A stretch of DNA of 64,000 nucleotides from Caldilineaceae bacterium (lineage in GTDB: Bacteria > Chloroflexota > Anaerolineae > Caldilineales > Caldilineaceae). The DNA lies in assembly GCA_019637645.1 (NCBI GenBank), contig JAHBVH010000005.1, positions 1 to 64,000 on the forward strand, written 5' to 3'. The translations under genes and the position numbers were made by a program. The notes beneath the pieces are model-generated. The model ran no database searches and was not told the origin of the DNA. It saw nothing but the letters and a program-made list of their open reading frames with translations. Positions 26,840-34,309 of the stretch are shown here, piece after piece; the stretch's first letter is position 1; every line of letters starts with the position of its first letter.

Positions 26840-27724
26840 TTATGCCCCAACCAGCGCGGCTTGGTTGGCCGTCAAAAAGTCGCGTACACTTTGCGGCGCG
26901 CTGCCGGTGAGATCGGTGACCGCCGACGAAACTTCACTGAGAAAGCCTTGGGCGGTTGCTGTTTCAAAGGAGACTAGCAGATTCGCCACGAAGGGTGGGA
27001 GCCCCGCGCCGACCAAGGCATTGCTTTTCTCCTCGGCACTAACCAAGTTGACCTGCAGCGGTTTTCCCGTGATTTCACTAGCGATTTGGGCAATTTCGGC
27101 ATCGCTAAGGGCTTGGGGACCGGTCAGCGTAAGGATCTGACGGCCTGTTGTCGTGGCCGCGAGAGCTGCCGCAGCGGCACGCGCACAATCCTCACGTGTT
27201 ATATAGGCCGTTTTGTTGCCATTGCCTGCCGAGAACCATTGGCCTCTGCCCAGCGTGGCAGGCAAACTCCCTAACAAAAGCTCCATATAAAGATTATCGC
27301 GTAAGATGGTCCAGTCGAGGGCCGTGGCGGCCAGCGCCTGTTCGGTGGCATAGTGGTCAGGCGCGACGGCGGCGGGGTTACCCGGCTCCGGGTTGGGGAG
27401 AGAAGTATAGAGCACATGCTTCACCCCGGCGGCGGCGGCGGCGGCAATCGCAGCATGCTGTTGCGTCTGTCGTTGCTCGCCGATCACATCTAAGCTAATC
27501 AAGAGCAGCCGATCGACCCCAGCAAAAGCCGTCGTCAAAGTGCTGGGATCACCAAAATCAGCCTTGCGCACGTCAACGCCGCGGGCGGCGAGGTCGGCTA
27601 ACTTTTCTGGCGTGCGTGTCGTCGTAACGAGCTTGCCAGCCTTGGCGTCGAGGAGGAGTTCGAGCACACGCCGGCCTAAGTGGCCGGAACCGCCAGTAAC
27701 CAGTAAGGTTTGGGTTGTCATCAT
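26840..27724 (-). CDS. NmrA/QorB-like NAD(P)H-binding oxidoreductase
   Basis: 294 aa atypical SDR. LLVTGGSGHLGRRVLELLL carries the GxxGxxG loop. ILRDNLYMELLLGSLPATLG and ITREDCARAAAAAL are typical of the NmrA-like QorB/YtfG quinone oxidoreductases. The Tyr-x3-Lys catalytic pair of classical SDRs is not seen, as in this subgroup. TAGGAAC precedes the ATG pair at 27724/27721. A 27-bp palindrome lies ~30 bp upstream and matches the operator in front of the adjacent Rrf2 gene, so control by that regulator is likely. Confidence 0.85.
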   Translation of the reverse strand: MMTTQTLLVTGGSGHLGRRVLELLLDAKAGKLVTTTRTPEKLADLAARGVDVRKADFGDPSTLTTAFAGVDRLLLISLDVIGEQRQTQQHAAIAAAAAAGVKHVLYTSLPNPEPGNPAAVAPDHYATEQALAATALDWTILRDNLYMELLLGSLPATLGRGQWFSAGNGNKTAYITREDCARAAAAALAATTTGRQILTLTGPQALSDAEIAQIASEITGKPLQVNLVSAEEKSNALVGAGLPPFVANLLVSFETATAQGFLSEVSSAVTDLTGSAPQSVRDFLTANQAALVGA

Positions 27725-27754
27725 CTAGTTCCTATCAATGATTGAGTTAGCTAC

Positions 27755-27781
27755 TTGTTGTAACAATATTGATTACAACAA
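27755..27781. promoter_or_regulatory. Rrf2 operator in front of the QorB-like gene
   Basis: TTGTTGTAA-N9-TTACAACAA, a perfect inverted repeat with 9-bp arms. Its core GTTGTAA-N9-TTACAAC is the same, with the same spacing, at 28257-28279 before the Rrf2 gene. Confidence 0.75.
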
Positions 27782-27805
27782 AAAATAAAAAAATTCGCTC
27801 TGGGA

Positions 27806-28255
27806 TTAGATCGAACTTTTTGACAAAATGGTTGCTTGGCGTTGGGCCAAGCCTTGGACGATACCCGCCATGCTCTGTTGCGCCAAAACCTGCTCCATGG
27901 CCCGTTGCGCGGTCGCAAAGCTTTCTTCCAGGATGGCCTGGATGTTGGCCCCAACCGGGCAGGCTGGGTGGGGATGTTCATGGATGGCAAAAAGCCGGTT
28001 GGCGTCGGCATTTTCGACGGCGCGATAGACATCGAGCAGGCGAATTTCGGCCAACGGCTTGCGCAATTCCGAGCCGCCCACCCCCGCGTGAATCTCGATC
28101 AGCCCAGCATTTTCCAATAGCTTGGCAATCCGGCGTACGACGACGGCATTCGTGCCAATGCTTTGGGCTAGAAACTCCGAGGTTGTATGCATCTCTTGGC
28201 TGGCATCCAGCAGTGCAAGGATATGAATGGCGACGGCAAAACGACTGTTAACCAT
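27806..28255 (-). CDS. Rrf2-family transcriptional regulator
   Basis: 149 aa from the ATG at 28255. The N-terminal winged helix starts MVNSRFAVAIHILALLDASQ and continues with SIGTNAVVVRRIAKLLENAG and GGSELRKPLAEIRLLDVYRA. A HPHPACPVGANI segment has a single Cys, the region where thiol-sensing members such as HypR and YwnA-like proteins act; no Fe-S cysteine triad is present. The start is set by a promoter whose -10 box lies 10 bp before this ATG, with no Shine-Dalgarno, so the message is probably leaderless. It should repress itself and the QorB-like gene until electrophile or quinone stress. Confidence 0.85.
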   Translation of the reverse strand: MVNSRFAVAIHILALLDASQEMHTTSEFLAQSIGTNAVVVRRIAKLLENAGLIEIHAGVGGSELRKPLAEIRLLDVYRAVENADANRLFAIHEHPHPACPVGANIQAILEESFATAQRAMEQVLAQQSMAGIVQGLAQRQATILSKSSI

Positions 28256-28256
28256 A

Positions 28257-28294
28257 GTTGTAATCATTGTAGTTACAACGGATTGGTTTGTCAA
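28257..28294 (-). promoter_or_regulatory. Promoter with overlapping Rrf2 operator
   Basis: On the minus strand TTGACA (28294-28289), 17 bp, TACAAT (28271-28266), then the ATG at 28255. The operator GTTGTAA-N9-TTACAAC (28257-28279) covers the -10 box and expected transcription start, a position suited to repression. Confidence 0.75.
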
Positions 28295-28345
28295 GCCCCC
28301 AACATGGAATTTTTCAAAAGGTCTTTGCCAAAACGCTGATCTGGT

Positions 28346-28398
28346 AGAGACCTGACAGGTTTGGATAACCTGTCGGGCCTCTGTCCCAATGCGTAACT
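28346..28398. repeat. Dispersed palindrome, CCTGACAGG type
   Basis: AGAGACCTGACAGGTT (28346-28361) pairs with AACCTGTCGGGCCTCT (28367-28382) with two mismatches, followed by TCCCAATGCGTAACTCC, which recalls the terminal arm of the MITE-like family. It lies between the Rrf2 promoter and the end of the ABC exporter. Confidence 0.65.
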
Positions 28399-28409
28399 CC
28401 TTCGGCTAT

Positions 28410-30146
28410 CTAGATCCGTAGCTGCATGTTATAGAGATTGGCATAGGTGCCTTGGCGTGCCATCAGTTCGTCATGGGTGCCTTGTTCATCGATGCCATTG
28501 TCGGTCAAGACGAGGATGCGTTGGGCGTTGCGGACGGTCGATAGGCGATGGGCAATGACCAAGGTGGTGCGGTTATTGCTTAGCCGTTCTAGCGATGCCT
28601 GTACTGCTTTTTCACTTTCGTTGTCTAGTGAACTGGTCGCCTCGTCAAAAATGAGAATCGGCGGATCTTTGAGAAAGACACGGGCAATGCTCAGTCGTTG
28701 CTTTTGCCCGCCTGATAATTTCACGCCGCGTTGCCCAATATCGCTGTCATAGCCTTGTGGTAGTGCCATAATAAAGTCATGGGCATTGGCCTGTTTGGCC
28801 GCGGCCACAATCTCGGCCCGGCTCGCATCGCGCTTGCCATAGCTAATATTGTCGGCGACCGTGCCCGCAAAGAGATAGACATCTTGTTGGACGATGCCGA
28901 TCTGCTGGCGCAGCGAGCGCAGTGAAAGCTGCTTGAGAGGCATCCCATCCAGCCGAATTTCGCCCGCGGTGACATCGTAGAAGCGCGGAATGAGCGAACA
29001 GAGGGTGGTTTTCCCCACGCCTGAGGCACCCACCAAGGCAATATATTCGCCCACCTGAATATCTAGCGAGATATTTTTGAGAACATAGGCTTGATCCGTG
29101 TTGTACTTGAAGCTCACCTTATCAAATTCAATGTGGCCTTGGGCTGCGGATATGGTCATTGCTCCAGGGCTATCTTGGATATCGGGCTCCACCTCTAGCA
29201 TTTCCATAAAGCGTTCAAAGCCAGCCATCCCCATTTGATAGAGCCGCGTAAAATTGGCAAAGCGCTGAATGGGCTCAATGAGAATGCCGATGTAGAGCAA
29301 GAAGGTGAGCAGATCGGGCAAGTCTAACGTGGCATTGACAATGCTGATGCCGCCAAAGACAATCACCGCGATGCTCATCAGTTGGGTAAAGGCCACCAGT
29401 CCACTATAAAAGAAGCCTTCGCTCCGGTACCCATCGCGACGACTATCGACAAAATTTTGATTGGCTTTGGCAAACTTTTCCTGCTCAACTGCTTCGTTGG
29501 TAAAAGATTTAACGACCCTGATCCCTGCTAGCGTATCTTCTACCTGAGTATTTATGTCGCCAATGCGGTCTGCGCTGCGGCGCAGGGCGCGTTTCATCTT
29601 TTTGTTAAAATAGATGGCATAGAGCGCCATCACGGGCAGAAAGAGGAAGACAATCACCGCAAGCTTCACGTTGATCGTCAGTAGAATGATAAAGGCCCCG
29701 ACGAAATTCAGCGTCGCGATAATGATATCCTCGGGACCATGGTGGTAAAGTTCCGAAAGGTCAAAGGAATCATTGGTCAGCCGCGTCATGAGTTGACCAG
29801 TTTTCTGCTCATCATAGAAGCGGAAGGAGAGCTTTTGGTAATGCGCAAAGAGTTCGTGGCGCATGTCGCTCTCCATCCACGCGCCCATCATATGCCCCTG
29901 GTAGTCCACAAACAGGTGGCACAAAGTATAGATAATCACCAACCCCACCATGACCGCACCCATGAAATAGATTTGGGAAAGGGCATGGGGATTGTTCTCC
30001 TCCAGTAGATTCTTGGTGATATACCTGGCACACAGCGGCAGCACCAACGTGATCGCCGACACCAGAAAGGCACAGGCGAGATCGGCCAAAAAGAGCCCGC
30101 GGTAGGGCTTATAATAAGACAAAAATTTCTTGCTGCGCGAATTCAC
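28410..30146 (-). CDS. ABC exporter, fused permease and ATPase
   Basis: 578 aa half-transporter. The start is GTG 30146, with AAGGAG nine bases upstream. Six membrane helices occupy about 1-300 (LFLADLACAFLVSAITLVL ... VFLFLPVMALYAIYF). The ATPase follows with Walker A GASGVGKTTL, the Q-loop, signature LSGGQKQR, Walker B ILIFDEATSSLD and H-loop IAHRLS. The class is MsbA/BmrA-like multidrug or lipid export; it would act as a homodimer since no second half-gene is adjacent. Three terminators and a leader ORF precede it, much as in the B. subtilis bmrB-bmrCD system. Confidence 0.9.
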   Translation of the reverse strand: MNSRSKKFLSYYKPYRGLFLADLACAFLVSAITLVLPLCARYITKNLLEENNPHALSQIYFMGAVMVGLVIIYTLCHLFVDYQGHMMGAWMESDMRHELFAHYQKLSFRFYDEQKTGQLMTRLTNDSFDLSELYHHGPEDIIIATLNFVGAFIILLTINVKLAVIVFLFLPVMALYAIYFNKKMKRALRRSADRIGDINTQVEDTLAGIRVVKSFTNEAVEQEKFAKANQNFVDSRRDGYRSEGFFYSGLVAFTQLMSIAVIVFGGISIVNATLDLPDLLTFLLYIGILIEPIQRFANFTRLYQMGMAGFERFMEMLEVEPDIQDSPGAMTISAAQGHIEFDKVSFKYNTDQAYVLKNISLDIQVGEYIALVGASGVGKTTLCSLIPRFYDVTAGEIRLDGMPLKQLSLRSLRQQIGIVQQDVYLFAGTVADNISYGKRDASRAEIVAAAKQANAHDFIMALPQGYDSDIGQRGVKLSGGQKQRLSIARVFLKDPPILIFDEATSSLDNESEKAVQASLERLSNNRTTLVIAHRLSTVRNAQRILVLTDNGIDEQGTHDELMARQGTYANLYNMQLRI

Positions 30147-30190
30147 AAACTTTCTCCTTGCATGGATTGCATTAAACTTGTTACCAACAC

Positions 30191-30227
30191 AAAAAGGGCC
30201 ACGGGTTGCCGACACCGTGGCCCTTTT
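30191..30227 (-). terminator. Third terminator of the ABC-exporter leader
   Basis: Minus-strand AAAAAGGGCCACGG and CCGTGGCCCTTTTT form a 14-bp stem, 44 bp before the GTG start of the exporter. The GCCACGG/CCGTGGC core is the same as that of the terminator before the tet-like gene. Confidence 0.85.
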
Positions 30228-30270
30228 TGTCGCTCGCGCTCTGTAGGAGACACCGCATCGCGCTAGTGTA

Positions 30271-30309
30271 AAAAGAAAAGTCACGGGGTAGCCGAAGCCT
30301 ATCCCGTGA
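30271..30309 (-). terminator. Second terminator of the ABC-exporter leader
   Basis: Minus-strand GTCACGGGATAGGC-TTCG-GCTACCCCGTGAC, with nearly all bases paired and a stable UUCG loop, followed by TTTTCTTTTT. Confidence 0.85.
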
Positions 30310-30425
30310 CCCAATCAACCTTGTTGGCGACACCCTGTGGTATGGGCGATATACATCATTCCTCAGTCTTGCCTAAGGAAGTTGTCCACGCCTTGCCCCC
30401 GTTGTCGCTAAACAAAGTTGCTGCT

Positions 30426-30459
30426 AAACAAAAAGTCACAGGGCAGATGCGCCTGTGAC
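30426..30459 (-). terminator. First terminator of the ABC-exporter leader
   Basis: Minus-strand GTCACAGGCGCATCTGCCC...TGTGAC (30459-30435) with a T-rich tail (TTTTTGTTT). It lies 51 bp after the leader ORF stop, about the distance (48 bp) of the first terminator in the tet-like leader. Confidence 0.8.
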
Positions 30460-30509
30460 CATTGTCTCACTTTTGATACTCTCTCGCGGTTTGTAAAGCC
30501 AGCGTGGCT

Positions 30510-30593
30510 TTAGTCATTCTGCCGTAACGGTATGTGAAGACAAGCATGGGGCGCGCTACCCTGGAGTCGGGATAGATAGTGCCATGTTGTCAT
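30510..30593 (-). CDS. Leader peptide of the ABC exporter
   Basis: A 27-codon ORF with AAAGGAGG placed seven bases before the ATG at 30593, as in the tet-like leader. It begins MTTWHYLSRLQGS and includes Trp and several His. A small perfect hairpin, TAAAGCCA-CGC-TGGCTTTA (30494-30512), begins at its stop codon, so a ribosome at the end of the ORF would block that structure. It shares M-T-x3-Y-L-S and a following G-S with the other leader. No function is recognised beyond a sensor of translation. Confidence 0.7.
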   Translation of the reverse strand: MTTWHYLSRLQGSAPHACLHIPLRQND

Positions 30594-30653
30594 CTCCATA
30601 CCTCCTTTCTTATCAGCAGAAATCAAATCAAGTAAAGTGTAACGATAGGCTCT

Positions 30654-30682
30654 ATCGTAGCGAATTTTATCCGGGCTGTCAA
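30654..30682 (-). promoter_or_regulatory. Promoter of the ABC-exporter leader transcript
   Basis: Minus-strand TTGACA (30682-30677) and TACGAT (30659-30654) with a 17-bp spacer, about 60 bp upstream of the leader ORF. The remaining sequence up to 30833 shows no gene. Confidence 0.7.
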
Positions 30683-30833
30683 GAAAGCGATGGCAAAATG
30701 CAACAATCATGCCAACCAAGGTCCGTTTGACGCCTGCGCGGAAGGCGTATGGGGCTTATCAAAGCGACGCTGATCTACTTGTCCCGTTCTGGCGGATTTG
30801 TCATTGCCCATCAAAGAACAAAATCGCATTTAT

Positions 30834-30862
30834 TTGACACTCTACTGACGCTTTGTTATACT
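30834..30862 (+). promoter_or_regulatory. Consensus promoter of the expansin gene
   Basis: TTGACA (30834-30839) and TATACT (30857-30862) with exactly 17 bp between, 74 bp before the expansin start. Confidence 0.75.
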
Positions 30863-30935
30863 CCCTGGCCCCTCTTTGATGGCGGTTTGCGTCTCCACCC
30901 GCGCGTGTATTTGCCCTAGGCTGAAAGAGTATATA

Positions 30936-31691
30936 ATGTTACATTCTCTCGCTACCCGTCTCCTGCTTGCGCTCATCGCTGGGCTTTGTGGCGTTTCTCT
31001 CTCCCTGCTGCCCCTGCTTGCCCAAAGCCCGGCGGACACTACCATCTGGCTGCCGCTTGTCACTACCGCGCCCACCGCTACGCGCCCGGCGAATCCCATC
31101 CACCAAGGTATTGCCACCTACTATGGCGCAACCGGGGCGGGTGCCTGTTTATTTGATCCATCCCCAGAAGATTTATTGGTGGCGGCCATGAACGCCGAAG
31201 AATATGAAACCGCGGCGCTCTGTGGCGCGTATCTCCATGTGACAGGACCCTTGGGCGAAGTGACTGTGCGGATTGTTGATCTCTGCCCCGAGTGCGCGGC
31301 TGGTCATCTGGATCTGAGCCAAGCGGCTTTTGCCCAAATCGCTGAGCCCATCCAAGGGCGGGTTGCCATCACTTGGCAGCTCGTCAGCCCGGCATTGACA
31401 GGGCCGCTTCAATACCACTTTAAGGAGGGGAGTAACCAGTGGTGGACAGCCATCCAGCTGCGCAACCACCGTAACCCGATTGCCAAGTTGGAATATCAGG
31501 TCGATGGTCAATGGGTCGCCGTCCCGCGTACGGAGTACAACTACTTTGTCCAGACCAATCCGGGGATGGGGCCAGGTCCCTATACCTTGCGCGTGACTGA
31601 TCTCTATGGCAACGTGCTGATCGACAGTGGCATTCCGCATCGGGAAAATGGGCTTGTGGCTGGGCAGGCGCAGTTCCCGGTTGGCCCCTAA
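30936..31691 (+). CDS. Bacterial expansin (EXLX family)
   Basis: 251 aa, exported: the N-terminus SLATRLLLALIAGLCGVSLS is a signal peptide, ending near AQS. The double-psi beta-barrel domain runs from GIATYYG with CLFDPSPEDLLVAAMN to IVDLCPECAAGHLDLSQAAF; the two Asp of VDL and HLDLS match the essential pair of B. subtilis YoaJ. The CBM63 domain has the cellulose-binding aromatic residues in QWWTAIQLRNH and EYNYFV. Expansins loosen cellulose or plant cell wall without hydrolysis, and also bind peptidoglycan. Start ATG 30936 is chosen for the signal peptide. It is a single-gene unit, likely acquired, since the family is scattered among bacteria. Confidence 0.85.
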   Translation: MLHSLATRLLLALIAGLCGVSLSLLPLLAQSPADTTIWLPLVTTAPTATRPANPIHQGIATYYGATGAGACLFDPSPEDLLVAAMNAEEYETAALCGAYLHVTGPLGEVTVRIVDLCPECAAGHLDLSQAAFAQIAEPIQGRVAITWQLVSPALTGPLQYHFKEGSNQWWTAIQLRNHRNPIAKLEYQVDGQWVAVPRTEYNYFVQTNPGMGPGPYTLRVTDLYGNVLIDSGIPHRENGLVAGQAQFPVGP

Positions 31692-31830
31692 TACCACCCT
31701 TGTTCTAGGGGCGTCCCTGGCTCTGGGCGTAGTGGCGTACTGCTTTTTGCTGCGCTAATTTTTCTTTTATGCGGCTGGTGCTATAATGCCCTGGTGTGTT
31801 TGAACCAGAGAACAACAGAGGAGCCTTTGC

Positions 31831-33000
31831 ATGACGAAGTACCGTACCGCCATTATTGCTTGTGGTGTCATCGCCCGTGTCCATGCCCGTGGTTGGCTTG
31901 GCGTCCCCGGCCAGCCCACCCAGATCGGCGCTTTGGCGGACACGAACCCCGATGCCCGGCGCGAGTTTGGCGACTTTTTTCAGGTCGGTGTGGAGCAGCG
32001 CTATGCCGACTATCGGGAGATGTTGGATAAAGAACGGCCCGACTTTGTGGATGTCTGCTCTTGGCACCAGCAACATGCCGAAATGGTGATTGCCGCGGCA
32101 GCTCGCCGCCCCAAGGCCATTATTTGCCAGAAGCCCATGGCTGTGGATTTGGGTGAGGCCGATGCGATGCTGACGGCCTGTGCGCGCAATGATGTGAAGT
32201 TGATCATCGCCTATCAGCGCCCTCACCATGCCACTTGGCTAAAAGCCCGCGACCTGATCCGCCAAGGCGTGATCGGCAAGGTGACGCAGATCCAGCTGGA
32301 TGATGGTGGGAATCTGTTAAATACGAATTCCCATAATATTCGCTTAGCGCTTTTCCTCATGGATGAGCCCAAGGCTGAATGGGTCTTAGGCACAGTCGAG
32401 CGTACGACCGATCTCGTCGAGCGAGGGTTGCCCGCGGAAGATGCCTGTATGGGCTTGGTTGGCTGTGCCAATGGCGCAACCATTCTGATCCAGGGCAACC
32501 TCGTGCGTGGGCTGGGCCAAGGTTGCCGCGTGATTGGCACCGATGGCATTATGGAGTTTGATACCACCCACCATCCGGATGAGATGATCCCGTCGGATGC
32601 GCCCATGTACACGCCGGAAATCCCTTCGGCGCGCTATAACTATGAGATTGGTACCGTCCGCTATCTCAACGCCACGACCGCAGGCTGGCAACAGGTGGAA
32701 GCACCTTGGCACGACTGTTGGAGCCACCAATGTCAAGAGGCCATTGATTGGGTGGAAGGCCGGATCGAACAGCCCATTAGCCGTGCCGAACGGGCGCGGG
32801 CCGTCCAAGAGATCATGATGGCTTTGTTTGAATCGGCCCGCAAACGCCAACGGATCTATCTGCCGCTGAAGACCAAGGTCAATCCGCTCAAGCTTATGGT
32901 CGAGCATGGGGATCTGCCGGTCGAGTGGCCTGGCCGCTATGAGTCGCGCGCAAAGCTCGTGCGTGGGGAAGCTATGTCCTGGCAACAAGCGGGCGGCTGA
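31831..33000 (+). CDS. Gfo/Idh/MocA family oxidoreductase
   Basis: 389 aa. N-terminal NAD(P) Rossmann fold (TAIIACGVIARVHARGWLGV, with a Cys in place of one loop Gly), DFVDVCSWHQQHAEMVIAA, and the family's EKP-type motif here as IICQKPMAVDLGEADAML, followed by the alpha/beta substrate domain (RPHHATWLKARDLIRQGVIG; DGGNLLNTNSHNIRLALFLM). Typical substrates are sugars or inositols; none can be named. AGAGGAG precedes the ATG at 31831, and a TATAAT at 31782-31787 could be its -10 box. The next small gene follows after 5 bp, probably in one operon. Confidence 0.9.
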   Translation: MTKYRTAIIACGVIARVHARGWLGVPGQPTQIGALADTNPDARREFGDFFQVGVEQRYADYREMLDKERPDFVDVCSWHQQHAEMVIAAAARRPKAIICQKPMAVDLGEADAMLTACARNDVKLIIAYQRPHHATWLKARDLIRQGVIGKVTQIQLDDGGNLLNTNSHNIRLALFLMDEPKAEWVLGTVERTTDLVERGLPAEDACMGLVGCANGATILIQGNLVRGLGQGCRVIGTDGIMEFDTTHHPDEMIPSDAPMYTPEIPSARYNYEIGTVRYLNATTAGWQQVEAPWHDCWSHQCQEAIDWVEGRIEQPISRAERARAVQEIMMALFESARKRQRIYLPLKTKVNPLKLMVEHGDLPVEWPGRYESRAKLVRGEAMSWQQAGG

Positions 33001-33005
33001 GCAAG

Positions 33006-33494
33006 ATGACGCAAGCGATGACAAGCTACCAAGTTACCTTCCCCAACCAACAGACTTTGCTCCTGCCAGCAACGACGGCGACAGCAATTCTGGCGGCCAA
33101 GGCCAAGTATCCGACCCCGCTATGGCAATACCGCGCCGAGCGGACCCTCAAACTAGGGGGGCATCAATGGATCTACCCCACCGATGTCGCAGCCGCACAG
33201 CGCATCAATGCGTTGCATGACACGGGGATCATTGGCACGGCCTGGAAGCTCTTTAACCGGGGGTGGGCCGCCGCGGCGGAAGCCTATTGGTTGGACACCG
33301 CAACCTACCCCGATCACCCGCGCCATTTTGGTGCTGGTGTGATTCCATTGGTGGATGAAGATCAAGCCGCGCAACAGATTGGCTGGGTGCGCATTCTCCA
33401 AGCGACGACCGCGGATGAACACTTTGCGATCTTTGTGCAATTTGCTCTGCTGGCGCTCTTTCCACCGCGTCCCTTGCCTGCTGCCTATCAGTAG
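33006..33494 (+). CDS. Hypothetical protein in operon with the Gfo/Idh oxidoreductase
   Basis: 162 aa with no family recognised. It has an alternating hydrophobic, alanine- and tryptophan-rich sequence (PLWQYRAERTLKLGGHQWIY, GTAWKLFNRGWAAAAEAYWL) and no signal peptide or membrane helix. Translation could start at ATG 33006 or 33018. It lies 5 bp after the Gfo/Idh gene on the same strand, which is the best support for its being a gene. Confidence 0.6.
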   Translation: MTQAMTSYQVTFPNQQTLLLPATTATAILAAKAKYPTPLWQYRAERTLKLGGHQWIYPTDVAAAQRINALHDTGIIGTAWKLFNRGWAAAAEAYWLDTATYPDHPRHFGAGVIPLVDEDQAAQQIGWVRILQATTADEHFAIFVQFALLALFPPRPLPAAYQ

Positions 33495-33551
33495 CCGCGA
33501 AAGAGCTGATAGCGTCTTTCGTTGGCGGTTGTGGGAACCACAGAGCCAACC

Positions 33552-33583
33552 AGATGACAAGGTTTTCTAAACCGGTCAGTTCT
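33552..33583. repeat. Degenerate dispersed palindrome
   Basis: AGATGACAAGGTTTTCTAAA followed by CCGGTCAGTTCT is a decayed form of the AGAGCTGACCGGTTTT...AAAACCGGTCAGCTCT palindrome found complete at 34217-34249 and 48457-48489. Confidence 0.45.
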
Positions 33584-33611
33584 CGTGTTTCTCTAACTAG
33601 GAGGGAGTTTC

Positions 33612-34178
33612 ATGACCACAATCACGCATCTAACGACCGCTGAACTGGAAGCCGGCCTGGCGCTGATCCGCCAATCACCGAAAGAGAACGGTACACTTTC
33701 CTTGATCGTGCGGCGTCCCGTCGCGGAAGCCCGCGAAGTGCTACAAGAAGGCCAACTCGACGCAACCGAGGGATTGGTTGGGGACAACTGGCGTACGCGC
33801 GGCAGTTCGCGTACGGCGGATGGCTCTGCCCATCCTGAAATGCAACTCAATCTCATGAATACGCGGGCGATTGATCTCATCGCCCAAGATAAGGCGCGTT
33901 GGCCGTTGGCCGGTGATCAACTCTTTGTCGATCTAGATCTTAGTGTAGAAAACCTGCCGCCGGGGACTCGCTTGGCTATTGGCTCTGCCATCATCGCAGT
34001 GACACCTGTTCCCCATACTGGCTGCAAAAAATTTGTTGCCCGTTTTGGGCTGGATGCCATGCTCTTTGTCAACTCGCCTGTCGGCAAAGAGTTGCATCTG
34101 CGCGGCATCAATGCCAAGGTCGTTCAAGCCGGCACCATCCGGGTCGGCGATCTAGTGAAGAAATTGACCATTACCTAG
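33612..34178 (+). CDS. MOSC domain protein
   Basis: 188 aa, a stand-alone MOSC domain (molybdenum cofactor sulfurase C-terminal type). The key block is PHTGCKKFVARFG, with the Cys thought to carry sulfur, then NSPVGKELHLRGINAKVVQAG and IRVGDLV at the end. Stand-alone MOSC proteins are associated with sulfur transfer to metal or molybdopterin centres, and some act in detoxification. AGGGAG stands before the ATG. No molybdenum gene is nearby, so its partner is unknown. Confidence 0.8.
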   Translation: MTTITHLTTAELEAGLALIRQSPKENGTLSLIVRRPVAEAREVLQEGQLDATEGLVGDNWRTRGSSRTADGSAHPEMQLNLMNTRAIDLIAQDKARWPLAGDQLFVDLDLSVENLPPGTRLAIGSAIIAVTPVPHTGCKKFVARFGLDAMLFVNSPVGKELHLRGINAKVVQAGTIRVGDLVKKLTIT

Positions 34179-34180
34179 GA

Positions 34181-34276
34181 CACAGTTAGAAGTTACGCCG
34201 TTGGCTGGGTAACTAGAGAGCTGACCAGTTTTCCAAACCGGTCAGCTCTGGTCTAAGGGCGTAACTTCTAACTGTG
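34181..34276. mobile_element. MITE-like element, 96 bp with 19-bp perfect terminal repeats
   Basis: CACAGTTAGAAGTTACGCC (34181-34199) and GGCGTAACTTCTAACTGTG (34258-34276) are a perfect inverted repeat. Inside is a second hairpin, AGAGCTGACCAGTTT/AAACCGGTCAGCTCT (34217-34249). No ORF is contained. It is the best preserved member of a family with copies at 14077-14143 and 39911-40004 and hairpin-only forms at 28346, 48457 and 53097. No target-site duplication longer than 2-3 bases is evident. Confidence 0.75.
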
Positions 34277-34309
34277 ATGGAAATGCGGGTCTTACTTGAG
34301 AATAACGGT

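Noticed and set aside
30146..30314. 56-residue N-terminal extension of the ABC exporter
   Set aside because: It would be read through two terminator hairpins; GTG 30146 has a strong AAGGAG and gives the usual exporter N-terminus.
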